From an uncultured Rhodospirillales bacterium (GTDB lineage Bacteria > Pseudomonadota > Alphaproteobacteria > Azospirillales > Azospirillaceae): a stretch of DNA of 44,522 bases. The stretch covers positions 1 to 44,522 of the forward strand of contig CAIOBP010000207.1 in the NCBI GenBank assembly GCA_903856295.1, written 5' to 3'. The translations under genes were made by a program, and so were the position numbers. The number at the start of each line of letters is the position of its first letter. Positions within the stretch are counted from its first letter, which is position 1. The notes under the pieces were generated by a model. It worked only from the letters and a program-made list of their open reading frames with translations, did no database searches and was not told where the DNA came from. Below, piece by piece: positions 25,966 through 37,200 of this stretch.

Positions 25966-26790
25966 ATGGACGCCTCCTCGACCTCAGCCATCGCGACCGC
26001 GGTCTCCCTGCTGCCGCTGACCGCGGTCGCCTTCCGCCCCCCCGCTCCGGAGGCCGGCCAGCCCGGCCCGACCTTCTGGATGTGCATGGGACTGGCGGCG
26101 TTCGCGCCCGCTCAATGGACCTGTGTTCAAATGGCCGGCGGCTGGCCGACCGGACTGTCGTCGGCGCTGACCGCCACCGTGGCCGCCTGCCTGATCGCCT
26201 TCGCGCTCCTGTGCGCGCTTTCGCCGCCGGCCTGGCGCCTCGCGCGCCTGCTGCTGCCCTATCTGCTGTGTCTGTCGGTACTGGCCGTGGCGGCCTCCCT
26301 CAAGAACCACGGCCATTTCGTCGGCGGCCTGCCGCTGCCGTGGCTCGACTTCCACATCGTGATTTCCGTGACCACCTACGCCCTGGTCACGCTGGCGGCG
26401 GTCGCGGCGCTGGCCGGAACGATCCAGGAGCGCGCGCTCAAAACCAAGCGCCCCAACGGCTTCAGCCGCGCCCTGCCCGCCGTCGCCGAAAGCGAAGTTC
26501 TGGAAATCCGCCTGCTCCGGCTGTCCGAGGCGGTGCTGGGCGCCGGGTTGGTCTCGGGCATGGCGCTGCTCTACCACGAGACCGGCGCCCTTCTGCGCTT
26601 CGATCACAAGACCCTGTTTTCCTTTGCCGCCTTCCTGGTCATCGGCGCCCTGCTGATCGCCCGCGCCCGCAGCGGCGTCCGGGGACGCGCCGCCGCCCGG
26701 CTGGCCTTAGCTGCCTATCTTTTGCTCACACTCGCCTATATTGGCGTCAAGTTTGTCCGAGAAATCCTGCTGTCGGGCACTTCAGTGTGA
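25966..26790 (+). CDS. CcsA/YpjD-like membrane protein
   Basis: A 274-residue inner-membrane protein with about eight hydrophobic segments, matching the cytochrome c assembly (CcsA/HemX/YpjD) layout. The family-type signature is WLDFHIVISVTTYALVTLAAVAALAGTIQERALK, with the conserved His before a long helix. LLYHETGALLRFDHKTLFSF near residue 200 carries further His residues. Members near other genes are annotated as inner-membrane YpjD proteins or cytochrome c biogenesis helpers; the exact role here is open. GGAA lies about 8 bases before the ATG at 25966. Longer upstream frame is antisense to ispDF and not coding. Confidence 0.82.
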   Translation: MDASSTSAIATAVSLLPLTAVAFRPPAPEAGQPGPTFWMCMGLAAFAPAQWTCVQMAGGWPTGLSSALTATVAACLIAFALLCALSPPAWRLARLLLPYLLCLSVLAVAASLKNHGHFVGGLPLPWLDFHIVISVTTYALVTLAAVAALAGTIQERALKTKRPNGFSRALPAVAESEVLEIRLLRLSEAVLGAGLVSGMALLYHETGALLRFDHKTLFSFAAFLVIGALLIARARSGVRGRAAARLALAAYLLLTLAYIGVKFVREILLSGTSV

Positions 26791-26831
26791 CGCCGGACTA
26801 TTTATCACGCACTCGACGCTTGCACATCTCG

Positions 26832-26859
26832 TTGACACTGTGATATTCATGATTAAAAT
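26832..26859 (+). promoter_or_regulatory. Sigma-70 promoter of dusB-ntrB-ntrC
   Basis: TTGACA (26832-26837) is a perfect -35 box, and TAAAAT (26854-26859) is a good -10 box at 16-base spacing. The dusB ATG follows 28 bases downstream. The heptamer ATTCATG occurs twice, at about 26845 and 26858, in direct orientation and may be a binding site. Confidence 0.7.
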
Positions 26860-26887
26860 TCATGCACCAGCAAGATTTGCCTAATAT

Positions 26888-27874
26888 ATGAGCATCAAAC
26901 TTGGTCCGGTTCACATCGATGATCCGGTGATCCTGGCGCCGATGGCCGGCGTTTCCGATTTGCCGTTTCGCCGTCTGGTCAAACGTCACGGCGCCGGCAT
27001 GGTGGTTTCGGAAATGATCGCCAGTCAGGCGATGGTCCGCAACTCGCGCCAGACCCTGCGCATGGCCGCCTCCGAGGCCGAGGAACAGCCGCTGGCGGTG
27101 CAGATCGCCGGCTGCGAGCCCGAGGTGATGGCCGAGGCCGCGCGCATGAACCAGGATTTGGGCGCGGCGGTGATCGACCTGAATTTCGGCTGTCCGGTCA
27201 AGAAGGTGGTCAAGGGCCATGCCGGCTCGTCGCTGATGCGCGACGAGGTGCTGGCCGGACGCATCTTCGAGACCGTGGTCAAGGCGGTCTCGCTGCCGGT
27301 GACCCTGAAAATGCGCACCGGCTGGGACAGCCAGAGCCGCAATGCCCCCCGCCTCGCCCGCATCGCTGAAGAAAGCGGCATCCGCATGGTCACGGTCCAT
27401 GGCCGCACCCGCTGCCAATTCTATCAGGGCGAAGCCGACTGGGCCTTCATCGCCGAGGTCAAGGGCGCGGTGACGATTCCGGTGATCGCCAACGGCGACA
27501 TCGTCGACGCCGAGAGCGCCGCCCGCTGCCTCGCGCTGTCCGGGGCCGATGGCCTGATGATCGGACGCGGCGCCTATGGCCGCCCCTGGCTGCTGGCCCA
27601 GATCGCCGCCAGCCTGCGCGCCGGCCAGCCGGTCGCCGAACCGGCGCTCGAGCGTCAGCTGGAGATCGCCCTCGAGCATTTCGAGGCGATCCTTGAGCAT
27701 TACGGCGCCGAACACGGGCTGCGCATCGCGCGCAAGCATTTGGGCTGGTACAGCAAGGGCCTGCCGGGCTCGGCGGAATTCCGCTCCGATATCAATCGCA
27801 TGACCCTTCCGGAGGCGGTGCGGGCGCGGCTGCGCGCACTGTTCCTGCCGGCGATCGAAAGAAAGGCCGCCTGA
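26888..27874 (+). CDS. dusB: tRNA-dihydrouridine synthase B (NifR3)
   Basis: DusB reduces uridine to dihydrouridine in the D-loop of tRNA, using FMN and NADPH. The 328-residue protein shows the family motifs: LAPMAGVSDLPFR, DLNFGCPVKKVVKGHAGSSLM with catalytic Cys102, TVHGRTRCQFYQGEADW and GLMIGRGAYGRPW. In Rhodospirillales and Rhodobacterales this gene is also called nifR3 and leads the ntrBC operon, as here. Its TGA overlaps the ntrB ATG by one base. The start has no clear ribosome-binding site. Confidence 0.96.
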   Translation: MSIKLGPVHIDDPVILAPMAGVSDLPFRRLVKRHGAGMVVSEMIASQAMVRNSRQTLRMAASEAEEQPLAVQIAGCEPEVMAEAARMNQDLGAAVIDLNFGCPVKKVVKGHAGSSLMRDEVLAGRIFETVVKAVSLPVTLKMRTGWDSQSRNAPRLARIAEESGIRMVTVHGRTRCQFYQGEADWAFIAEVKGAVTIPVIANGDIVDAESAARCLALSGADGLMIGRGAYGRPWLLAQIAASLRAGQPVAEPALERQLEIALEHFEAILEHYGAEHGLRIARKHLGWYSKGLPGSAEFRSDINRMTLPEAVRARLRALFLPAIERKAA

Positions 27875-29031
27875 TGGCGCGCGCCACCGCCCCCTCGTCG
27901 CCCCCCCGCATCGCCCCGCGCAAATCGCGCTCGGGCGCCGGCCATGACGCCACCGCCATTCTTTACGCCCTGGCCCAACCGGTGATCGCCGTCGATGACC
28001 TGCGGATCATCCGCTACGTCAACCAGCAGGCGGAATCCTTCTTCGATTCCAGCGCCGCCCATTTAATAGGCAACGGCCTGTATGAGCTACTGCCTCCCGA
28101 TTGCCCACTGTTCGCGATGGTTGATCAGGTTTTGAGCGGCCGGCACAGCATGGCCCAGGACGGCATCCTGATCGACACCCCACGCACCGGCCGGCAAACC
28201 GTTTCGGCCCAGGTCACCGCCTCGGGCACCCACGCCGACGCCGCGGTGATCCTGCTCCACCAGCGCTCGCTGACCAGCAAGATCGACAACCAGCTGACCC
28301 ACCGCCACGCCGCGCGCTCGGTGACGGCAATGGCGGCGATGCTGGCCCACGAGGTCAAAAATCCGCTGTCGGGCATTCGTGGCGCCGCCCAGTTGCTCGA
28401 GGAAAACGCCACGGAATCCGACCGGGTGCTGACCCGGCTGATCTGCGACGAGGCCGATCGCATCGTGGCCCTGGTCAACCGCATGGAGGTGTTTTCCGAC
28501 AAACGGCCGCTGGAACGCCGCGCCGTCAACATTCACGCGGTGCTGGAGCATGTGCGCAAGATCGCCCAGAACGGCTTCGGCCGGCACATCCGCTTCACCG
28601 AGCGCTACGACCCGTCCCTGCCCGAAGTCATGGGCAATCGCGACCAGCTGATTCAGGTTTTTCTCAACCTGCTTAAAAATGCAGCAGAGGCTGCCCCAGA
28701 AAACGGCGGTGAGGTGGTTCTGTCCACCGCCTACCAGCATGGCGCCCGGCTCGCCCTGCCCGATTCCGACCGGCGGGTGCACCTGCCGCTGGTGGTCAGC
28801 GTCCAGGATAACGGCGGTGGCATTCCCGAAGATCTGCGTCCCCACCTGTTCGACCCCTTCGTCACCACCAAGATCAACGGCACTGGCCTGGGGCTTGCAT
28901 TGGTCGCGAAGATCATCGGCGATCATGGCGGCGTCATCGAGTTCGACAGTTTGCCCCGTCGCACCGTGTTCCGGGTATCGCTGCCCATGCACGCCGATTT
29001 CGATCAGCCCTTTGATCCGACGCGGGAGTGA
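27874..29031 (+). CDS. ntrB: Nitrogen regulation sensor kinase
   Basis: NtrB phosphorylates or dephosphorylates NtrC in response to nitrogen status signalled by PII. The 385-residue cytosolic protein has an N-terminal PAS domain (about 25-130), the phosphoacceptor His159 in MLAHEVKNPLSGIRG, and the ATP-binding domain with LLKNAAEAAPENGG (N box), QDNGGGIPEDL (G1) and GTGLGLALVAKI (G2). There are no transmembrane segments, as usual for NtrB. It overlaps dusB by one base and precedes ntrC by 3 bases. Confidence 0.96.
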   Translation: MARATAPSSPPRIAPRKSRSGAGHDATAILYALAQPVIAVDDLRIIRYVNQQAESFFDSSAAHLIGNGLYELLPPDCPLFAMVDQVLSGRHSMAQDGILIDTPRTGRQTVSAQVTASGTHADAAVILLHQRSLTSKIDNQLTHRHAARSVTAMAAMLAHEVKNPLSGIRGAAQLLEENATESDRVLTRLICDEADRIVALVNRMEVFSDKRPLERRAVNIHAVLEHVRKIAQNGFGRHIRFTERYDPSLPEVMGNRDQLIQVFLNLLKNAAEAAPENGGEVVLSTAYQHGARLALPDSDRRVHLPLVVSVQDNGGGIPEDLRPHLFDPFVTTKINGTGLGLALVAKIIGDHGGVIEFDSLPRRTVFRVSLPMHADFDQPFDPTRE

Positions 29032-29034
29032 CCG

Positions 29035-30480
<1,446 letters not shown>

Positions 30481-30540
30481 CGCGGACAGGGCGCTGCGAG
30501 AGCGGCGCCCTGGCAAGGCGCAAAAGCTCGACTCGAGGGC

Positions 30541-30570
30541 TTGACCACGCCCCCAGCTTTGCCATATATT
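30541..30570 (+). promoter_or_regulatory. Candidate promoter of the 70-residue protein
   Basis: TTGACC (30541-30546) and TATATT (30565-30570) are separated by 18 bases and lie 67 bases upstream of the ATG at 30637. The gene may therefore be transcribed independently of ntrC. Confidence 0.5.
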
Positions 30571-30636
30571 GGTCGAATGGCCTGAAGAATGGGCCAGTAT
30601 CGTTTTTGTGCAACGCCCCAGTTGATGGAGAACGCC

Positions 30637-30849
30637 ATGTCTGTCGGGGGAATCGCGTCAGTTCAATATTTCCAGCAGAGCCAGAAGCTGTCGGCGCAGA
30701 CCGCCCAGCTCCAGCATGACAAGGGCTCCCAGACCACCGAGAGCCTGATCAACCGCAGCTCGACGAACACGATTCGCAATCAGCAGAACAATATCTCCAC
30801 GCTTCAGAACTCCGTCCAGCGCGGACAAGCGATGGATATGTACGTCTAG
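30637..30849 (+). CDS. Unrecognised 70-residue protein
   Basis: The protein begins MSVGGIASVQYFQQSQKLSA and is rich in Gln, Ser, Asn and Thr, with few charged residues. It is predicted to be helical with a heptad-like Gln/Leu pattern, and has no cysteine, signal peptide or membrane segment. A GGAG ribosome-binding site lies 6 bases before the ATG, and a good promoter lies upstream. These features make it a likely real gene. Flagellin- and hook-associated small proteins have similar composition, but I do not recognise a family. Confidence 0.75.
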   Translation: MSVGGIASVQYFQQSQKLSAQTAQLQHDKGSQTTESLINRSSTNTIRNQQNNISTLQNSVQRGQAMDMYV

Positions 30850-31456
30850 ACGCCAGCCGTTTTGGCCGGTGCGGTTGGCGTGGGGGAGCTGCTTGATCTG
30901 GCCGCCCCGCGTGTTGGCTTGTGTGCGTCCGGGGCGGCCCTTTTCGGCTGCGCCTGGATGGTTTCGTGTGCCTGCGGTTCTGGCTGATCAGCGGGCGCGG
31001 CTGGGGTGGTCCGTGGGTGCGGCCGGGCCGGTGTGTCGGCCGTGAGGAGGACGGGTGATGCCCTGCGGTTCCCAAGACTGCGGCGGGCGCGGTCTCCTCT
31101 GCGATGAACGCAGCTCCGACAGAGAATGCGGCTCCGACCGGCAGATGCGGCCCGCGGCAGCCCTGCCCCCGCAACTCTGCCCCCCAATGAGGGGAACCGG
31201 TTGGAGGATGCCGGCGCCTCCCGGCAAGCCGGGGCGTTGACCAACCGATCGCAGGGGCCAACCGATCGTAAGCCGACCGACCAGACAGTTCGGGCAAAAA
31301 ACAAGACGGGCGCCCGCAAGGACGCCCGCCCCGGATCGCTCTTCAAAGCGGATCGCTAAGAGGTGATATCACCCCAAAGCGTGGCTCCGCTCTGAACCGA
31401 CGCGACAGAGCATGATGCGGCTCCGCAGGAGCGCACCATGCCCTAACGGTGATCGC
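30850..31456. other. Intergenic region without a gene, with repeats and palindrome
   Basis: No gene is convincing here; the minus-strand frames at 30749-31346 are Arg/Pro-rich shadows. The region holds the csp terminator (31296-31330), a perfect palindrome GGTGATATCACC (31362-31373), two copies of CCAACCGATCG (near 31243 and 31259), two of GGATCGCT (31333 and 31350), and two diverged copies of GACAGAG-ATG-GCGGCTCCG (31118 and 31404). It could be regulatory or contain a small RNA, but nothing identifies one. Confidence 0.55.
31296..31330 (-). terminator. Intrinsic terminator of the cold-shock gene
   Basis: On the minus strand GGCGGGCGTCC pairs with GGGCGCCCGTC around a TTGC loop (11 base pairs with two G-T wobbles) and is followed by TTGTTTTT. 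It lies about 125 bases beyond the cold-shock gene stop. Confidence 0.8.
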
Positions 31457-31666
31457 TCACAACGTCTTGAGGTTTTCCGCAGAGGTCTTGCCCTTGCGCG
31501 GATCCTTGACCAGTTCGAACGAAAGCTTCTGGCCTTCCTTCAGGTTGCCGATTCCGGCGCGCTCAACCGCCGAAATGTGCACGAACACGTCGGCAGAGCC
31601 GTCGTCCGGCTGAATGAAACCATAACCCTTGGTGCTGTTGAACCACTTCACGGTGCCAGTGGGCAT
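31457..31666 (-). CDS. Cold-shock protein (CspA family)
   Basis: A 69-residue single cold-shock domain that binds single-stranded RNA and DNA and melts RNA structure. RNP1 is KGYGFI and RNP2 is VFVHI; the protein begins [15 protein letters not shown] chose the ATG at 31666 with GGAG 7 bases upstream; an in-frame start at 31678 lies before that site. About 160 bases separate it from the next gene upstream, enough for a structured leader, as known for csp mRNAs. A terminator follows. Confidence 0.96.
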   Translation of the reverse strand: MPTGTVKWFNSTKGYGFIQPDDGSADVFVHISAVERAGIGNLKEGQKLSFELVKDPRKGKTSAENLKTL

Positions 31667-31825
31667 CCCAATCTCCAACGTCGCAAGCCGCGCCGGACGG
31701 ACTCGTCCGACGCATCAGTCTGTAGTTCCAGGGACGACACCAAACACGGCACCCATAACGGTGGGGAACGGCAATCCAAGGCAGGCAGAATGATCGCCTG
31801 ACATTGGGGCCGATCAGCGAGACTT

Positions 31826-32458
31826 TCAAGAGCCAATCGTCGCGGCGTCACATTTATCGGGAAAATCTCCCCCGAAAACGTGAACAAACAATCGCGCATC
31901 GTCATTAGGCTCGAAAACAACGCTTCGTCCTGCCGACAGCAAGCGCCTGATCTCACAAAGAACCGGCTCGTCGAGCCCGAAGCCGCCATGAACCACATGC
32001 CGGTACACCAGGGTCTTCAACCCGGTGACGAGATCGGTCACCGTCGCCACCGGCTGGCCCTCCGCCCGCGCCATCGCCACCCGCCGCAAAAGCTGGTGGG
32101 CACGGCTGTCCGGGTCCACCGGCTCCAGGAACAGCTCCAGGCTCCCTCCCCCGGTCAGCCCGGCCTCGCGCATGGCCACCCCGTCGGTCACGGCGTAGCT
32201 GAGCAAGCGCTGCTCGCCATCCTCGATCGCCCGCAGCGCCTGAGGCGCCGCCGAGCCCTCGACGCAGCCGCCCGACAGCGAACCGGCGCTGGCGCCATCC
32301 TCGGCCACCACCAGCAAATTGCCGGTAAAGGCGCCGTGCCACGAAGACATGACGGCGACCAGCGCCACCCGCCGGCCGGACTCGAGCCAGCCCACCGCCT
32401 GGAACAAAGCCGCGTCGACACCGCCGGACACGCTGGACTCGGATGCGGCTTCGGCCAT
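31826..32458 (-). CDS. XdhC/CoxI family protein, N-terminal half only
   Basis: A 210-residue protein matching the first (CoxI) domain of XdhC-type proteins, which help insert molybdenum cofactor into xanthine dehydrogenase-type enzymes. The family pattern is visible: LESGRRVALVAVMSSWHG, GSLSGGCVEGS, and TGLKTLVY. The protein stops right after LFVHVF, where longer members continue into a Rossmann domain (VVVGAVHIA-type). No Rossmann half is found next to it. AGGGGA lies 5-6 bases before the ATG at 32458. It may act with a separate XdhC half elsewhere, or be a truncation. Confidence 0.82.
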   Translation of the reverse strand: MAEAASESSVSGGVDAALFQAVGWLESGRRVALVAVMSSWHGAFTGNLLVVAEDGASAGSLSGGCVEGSAAPQALRAIEDGEQRLLSYAVTDGVAMREAGLTGGGSLELFLEPVDPDSRAHQLLRRVAMARAEGQPVATVTDLVTGLKTLVYRHVVHGGFGLDEPVLCEIRRLLSAGRSVVFEPNDDARLFVHVFGGDFPDKCDAATIGS

Positions 32459-32633
32459 CGGGTTCCCCTGGAAGGATTGTTCGCGCGACACGTCGCTTCG
32501 CGCGATACGTTCGATGAAATGCCGCCCGGGGTCAACCGCTTCGGCAGGCTCCCCGCAGCTCGTGATTGACGGGCGGGGGGGTGCGGCCGTATTCAATGAG
32601 ACACGGCCACCCCAGGACTCACGGAACCCACCC

Positions 32634-32897
32634 ATGAAATGGCTTGCGTCCGTCACCACACTGCCGCAACCGCGCATCCGCCAGCTGGTCTGGATGGGTC
32701 TTGGTGCGGCCCTGATCATTTCGGGTGCGCTGATCGCCCTCACCCCCGTCGTGATGGGGGTGACCCTGGTGCTGGTCGGGTCCGTGATCCTGCTGCGCAA
32801 CTCCTCCGACGCCCGCAAGCTGTTCGTCCGGATCAAGCGGCGCTATCCTGAAACCTTCCTCCCGTTCGATCACTGGCGCCATCGCCGCAGGAAGTGA
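32634..32897 (+). CDS. Small predicted membrane protein
   Basis: An 87-residue protein. One long hydrophobic stretch (about 20-53), probably two closely packed helices, is followed by a basic C-terminus (RKLFVRIKRRYPETFLPFD, then HWRHRRRK). I cannot name a family with confidence; small PGPGW-type transmembrane proteins have a similar layout. The ATG at 32634 has GGA about 9 bases upstream. The aminotransferase gene starts 19 bases later, so the two may be cotranscribed. Divergent from the XdhC-like gene. Confidence 0.7.
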   Translation: MKWLASVTTLPQPRIRQLVWMGLGAALIISGALIALTPVVMGVTLVLVGSVILLRNSSDARKLFVRIKRRYPETFLPFDHWRHRRRK

Positions 32898-32916
32898 CCG
32901 CCGGGGGAGCGTAAAC

Positions 32917-34080
32917 GTGAAGACCGGGAACCGCATCCTCTCCGGCTATGGCACCACGGTGTTCGAGGTGTTCTCCCGGCTCGCCGCCGAGCATGGCTCG
33001 ATCAATCTCGGCCAAGGCTTCCCCGATGATCGCGGACCGCCCGAGGTGCTGGACGAGGCGATCCGGGCGCTGCGCGACGACTCGAACCAATACCCCTCGA
33101 TGATGGGCACCCCGGCGCTGCGTCAGGCCCTGGCCGCCCACGCCCAGCGTTTTTATGGCCTGGACGTCGACTGGCAGCGCGAGGTGATGGTGACCTCCGG
33201 CGCCACCGAGGCGCTGGCCGCCTGCCTGCTCGGCCTGATCGAGCCCGGCGACGAGGTGGTGCTGTTCGAACCGCTTTACGACAGCTATCTGCCGATCATC
33301 CTGCTGGCGGGCGGCATTCCCCGGCTGGTCACCCTGCGCCCCCCGGCCTGGAGCTTCAGCCGCGACGATCTGGCGGCGGCGTTCTCGCCCAAGACCAAGC
33401 TGGTGCTGATCAACGACCCGCTCAATCCGGCGGCCAAGGTCTTCAGCGCCGACGAATTGGCGCTGATCGCCGAGTTCGTGCTCGCCTGCGACGCCTATGC
33501 CATCTGCGACGAGGTTTACGAGCACATTGTGTTCGACGGACGCCGGCACATTCCGCTGATGACGCTGCCGGGGATGCGCGAGCGCTGCCTCAAGATCGGT
33601 TCGGCGGGCAAGACCTTCTCCCTGACCGGATGGAAGGTCGGCTACATCACCGCCGCGCCGGCCCTGCTCCAGCCGGTGGCCAAGGCTCACCAGTTCCTGA
33701 CCTTCACCACCCCGCCCAACCTGCAAAGCGCCGTCGCCTTCGGGCTGGGGCTGGAGACCGGATATTTCACGGGGCTCGCCGCCGCCATGCAGGCCAAGCG
33801 CGACCGGCTGGGCGCCGGGCTCGAACGGGCCGGGCTGACGGTGCTGCCCAGCGCCGGCAGCTATTTCATCATCGCCGACTATGGCGCCACCGGCTTCGAG
33901 GGCGACGACGTCGCCTTTTGCCGCGCCATCACCATCGAGGCCGGGGTCACCGCGATTCCGGTCAGCGCGTTTTACGCCGGCTCGGGTTCCAGCCGCTGCG
34001 TCCGCTTCTGTTTTTGCAAGCGCGATGACATGCTCGACGAAGCCTCGTCCCGGCTCGCGCGCCATTTTTCCCGCCGCTGA
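32917..34080 (+). CDS. PLP-dependent aminotransferase (class I)
   Basis: A fold-type I aminotransferase of 387 residues, closest in pattern to the methionine/kynurenine aminotransferase group (YbdL-like). The PLP lysine is Lys232 in SAGKTFSLTGWKVGY. Other landmarks are INLGQGFPD at the N-terminus, YPSMMGTPALRQALA, VTSGATEAL and DEVYEHIVFDG. The usual NNPHNPTGK segment is INDPLNPAAK here, a small departure. The GTG at 32917 has GGGGGAG about 8 bases upstream. The amino donor cannot be fixed from sequence. Confidence 0.93.
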   Translation: MKTGNRILSGYGTTVFEVFSRLAAEHGSINLGQGFPDDRGPPEVLDEAIRALRDDSNQYPSMMGTPALRQALAAHAQRFYGLDVDWQREVMVTSGATEALAACLLGLIEPGDEVVLFEPLYDSYLPIILLAGGIPRLVTLRPPAWSFSRDDLAAAFSPKTKLVLINDPLNPAAKVFSADELALIAEFVLACDAYAICDEVYEHIVFDGRRHIPLMTLPGMRERCLKIGSAGKTFSLTGWKVGYITAAPALLQPVAKAHQFLTFTTPPNLQSAVAFGLGLETGYFTGLAAAMQAKRDRLGAGLERAGLTVLPSAGSYFIIADYGATGFEGDDVAFCRAITIEAGVTAIPVSAFYAGSGSSRCVRFCFCKRDDMLDEASSRLARHFSRR

Positions 34081-34210
34081 AATCGGCCTTTCGATGAAAT
34101 CCGCGCCAATACCGTGGTGATAATCCGGACGGCACGGCATACTGGTGGGCAGGCTGGTGTTCCCAATGAGCCGTCGCGGCCACGCCAGCGCGAGGGAGCG
34201 TTCGTTCCAC

Positions 34211-37200
34211 ATGCCGTTTCGTTCGTACCGGTTGTTCGCCGTCATGCTTGCCGCCGTGGTTCCGGTTGTTTCCGGCCCGGCATGCGCCGGGCTTTCCGAT
34301 AGCGCCGACCACCGGGAAGGCTTTCGGATCAGCGCCGTCGAGATCGCCGCCGAGCGCGACGCGCCCCAGGCCTGCTTCAGCTTCTCCAGCCGGCTCGGAA
34401 AATCGGGCGGGCGGGACTATGCCGCTTTTGTCGAGGTGACACCGCCGCTGCCGGCGCTCTCGGTGGTGGCGCGCGACCGGACCCTGTGCGTCGAGGGGCT
34501 GGCGCACGGCGCCGCCTACACCGTCACCCTGCGCCAGGGGCTGCCGGGCGCCGACGGCCGGCGGCTGGAAGCGGCGGAAACCCACACGATCGAGGTTCCC
34601 AACCGGGCGCCGGCGCTGGCGTTTCGCGGTGCCGGCATCATCCTGCCCCGAGTCGGCCCCGAGGGGCTGCCGATCCGCAGCCTCAACATCGACCGCGCCC
34701 GTCTGCGGGTGCTGCGCATGACCGACCGCGCCCTGGTTGAAAAAATCTACGCCGGCCGAGTCGGGCAGTCGCTCAGCGACTGGGACATCGGCGAGATGGT
34801 CGACAAGGGCGGAAAGGCGGTGTGGAGCGGCGAACTGCCGATCGCCGCCGCCCACAATGTTCCGACCGCCTCGACCTTTCCGCTGGCGCCCCTGCTGCCC
34901 GGACTGGAGCCGGGAGTCTACCTCGCCACCGCCGAGGCCGGCGCCCCCGGTCCAGACGCTCCCAAGGCCAGCCAGTGGTTCGTGGTCTCCGACCTCGGAC
35001 TGACCAGTTTCTTTGGCGATGACGGCCTGACCGTGTTCGCGCGCTCCCTGACCAGCGCCCTGCCCCTGGCCGGGGTCGAATTGCACCTGCTGGCGCGCAA
35101 CGGCAAGGAGTTGGCCCAGTTGCGCACCGGAACCGACGGCATCGCCCGTTTCAAGCCCGCCGTCACCCACCAGGGCGGAGACACCGCCGCCCAGGCCCTG
35201 TTCGCCTATGGCGGCACCGGCGAATTCAGCTTTCTCGATCTCGCCGCGCCCGGCGTCGACCTCAGCGATCGCGGCGCGGTCGGCAGAACCTCCCCCGGCC
35301 CGCTGGATGTCTTTCTCGCCACCGAGCGGGCCGTCTACCGGCCGGGCGAAACCGTTTCGCTGACCAGCCTGCTGCGCGACAACGCCGCCCGCGCGGTGAT
35401 CGGCCGTTCGTGGCTGCTGACACTGGTGCGGCCCGACGGCATGGTGGTCGACAGCCGCGACGTCGCCGACGCCGGAGCCGGCGGTGGCACCGCCAGTTTC
35501 ACCCTGCTGCCGAACTGCCCTCCCGGCGCCTGGAGCGTCACCGCGCACATCGGGGCCGACGGGCCGGTGATCGGGCACACCGAGTTCGCCGTTCATGAGT
35601 TGCTGCCGCCGCGCCTGGAGTTCGAGGTCACGGCCCCGGGCGCCGCGCTGAGCCCGGGACATGGCGGCTCGCTCGGCATCGCCGCCCGCTCGCTGTTCGG
35701 CGCTCCGGCCGCGCATCTGCCGGGCGAACTCTCGATGACCGTCCGCGTCGCCGAGACGCCCTTTTCCAGCCATGCCGGCTACCGCTTCGGGCTGGCCCAG
35801 GAAAAATTCGCGCCCGTCCACACCGTGCTGCCGGGCTTCACCACCGGTGGCGACGGCCGGGCGGAGGCCGAGTTGCCCGAGCTGAAAGCGCCGGACTCCT
35901 CCCACCCCCTCGAGGCGGTGATCCGCGGCACTATTTTCGACATTGGCGGGCGGGCGATCAGCCGCGACCTGACGCTGCCGATCCGCCACCAGCCCTTCCT
36001 GATCGGCCTGCATCCGCGCTTCGAGGATGACGCCGTGCCCGAGGGCGCCACCGCCGCCTTCGACGTCATCACTCTCGCCGCCGACGGCAGCCCGATCGAC
36101 AAGGCGGACCTCTCCTACGAGTTGTACGAGGAGGAGTCCGAGTTCCGCTGGTTCGAAACCGCCGGTCGCTGGGACTACGAAACCGTGATCCACGACCACC
36201 GCCTGACCGGCGGCACCATCAGCGTCGCCAAGGACAAGCCGGCCGGCATCGAGGAGCCGCTCCACGCCGGCCGCTATCGCCTCGAAGTCTTCGACTCCAA
36301 GAGCGGCGTCGCCTCCAGCATGCGGTTCGCCGCCGGCTGGTGGGCGGCTCCGGGAACCGCGAACCGGCCCGACAAGGTCGATGTCTCGGTCATGCGCGCC
36401 TGGAACCAAGAGGGCGCCCAGAACCAGGAGGGCGCTCTCGCCCGGGTCCACATCCGGCCGCCCTACGACAGTCAGGTGGTGATCGCCATCGCCGACCGCT
36501 CGGTGCGCAAGATCATCACCCGCGCGATCCCCGCCGCCGGCGCGTTTCTCGACATTCCGGTGTCCCCGGACTGGTCGGCGGGCGTAACGATCATCGCGAC
36601 CGCCTACGCCGCCGTCGAGTCCGCGCGCGTGACGGCGCCGCGCCGCGCCATCGGAGTCGGCTGGCTACCGGCGGTGCCGCAGTCGCGCACGCTCAGGGTT
36701 GGCATCGAGACTCCCGCGGCCACCGAACCCCTGCGGACGCTCAAGGTGCCGGTGACGGTCCGGAATGCCGATGGCGCGCTCCTGCCCGGCGGCACCTCCG
36801 CCTTTCTGACCCTGAGCGCCGTCGACGAGGCGGTGCTTCAGGTCGTCGAGCAGCCCGCGCCCGACCCGGTGGCCTACTATCTCGGTCAGCGCCGGCTCGG
36901 AGTCGAGCTGCGCGACGTTTACGGCCGGCTGCTGGATCCGGTGCGCGCCGATACCGCCGCCGCCCATGGCGCACCGCCCGAGAGAAAGCATTTCCACCCG
37001 GTTCCCGGCCTGCCCGAACGCGACGCGCCGGTGGTGACGCTGTTTTCCGGGGTCGTCCAGGTCGGGGCCGATGGCGTCGCCCAGGTGCCGCTCGACATTC
37101 CGGATTTCGACGGCCGGCTGCGGCTGCTGGCGCTGGCCTGGACCGACACCGGCATCGGGCGCGCCGAGGGCACGCTGGCCGTGCAGCCGCGCATCAGGGC

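Noticed and set aside
30846-31346. Minus-strand frame of 166 codons
   Set aside because: It is rich in Arg, Pro and Ala without motifs, crosses a strong terminator hairpin, and no ribosome-binding site was found.
31667-31825. Possible self-cleaving ribozyme in the csp leader, because of a CTGATG followed by a GTCGGACGAGTCC hairpin
   Set aside because: The required hammerhead core sequences (CUGAnGA and GAAA) are not present together.
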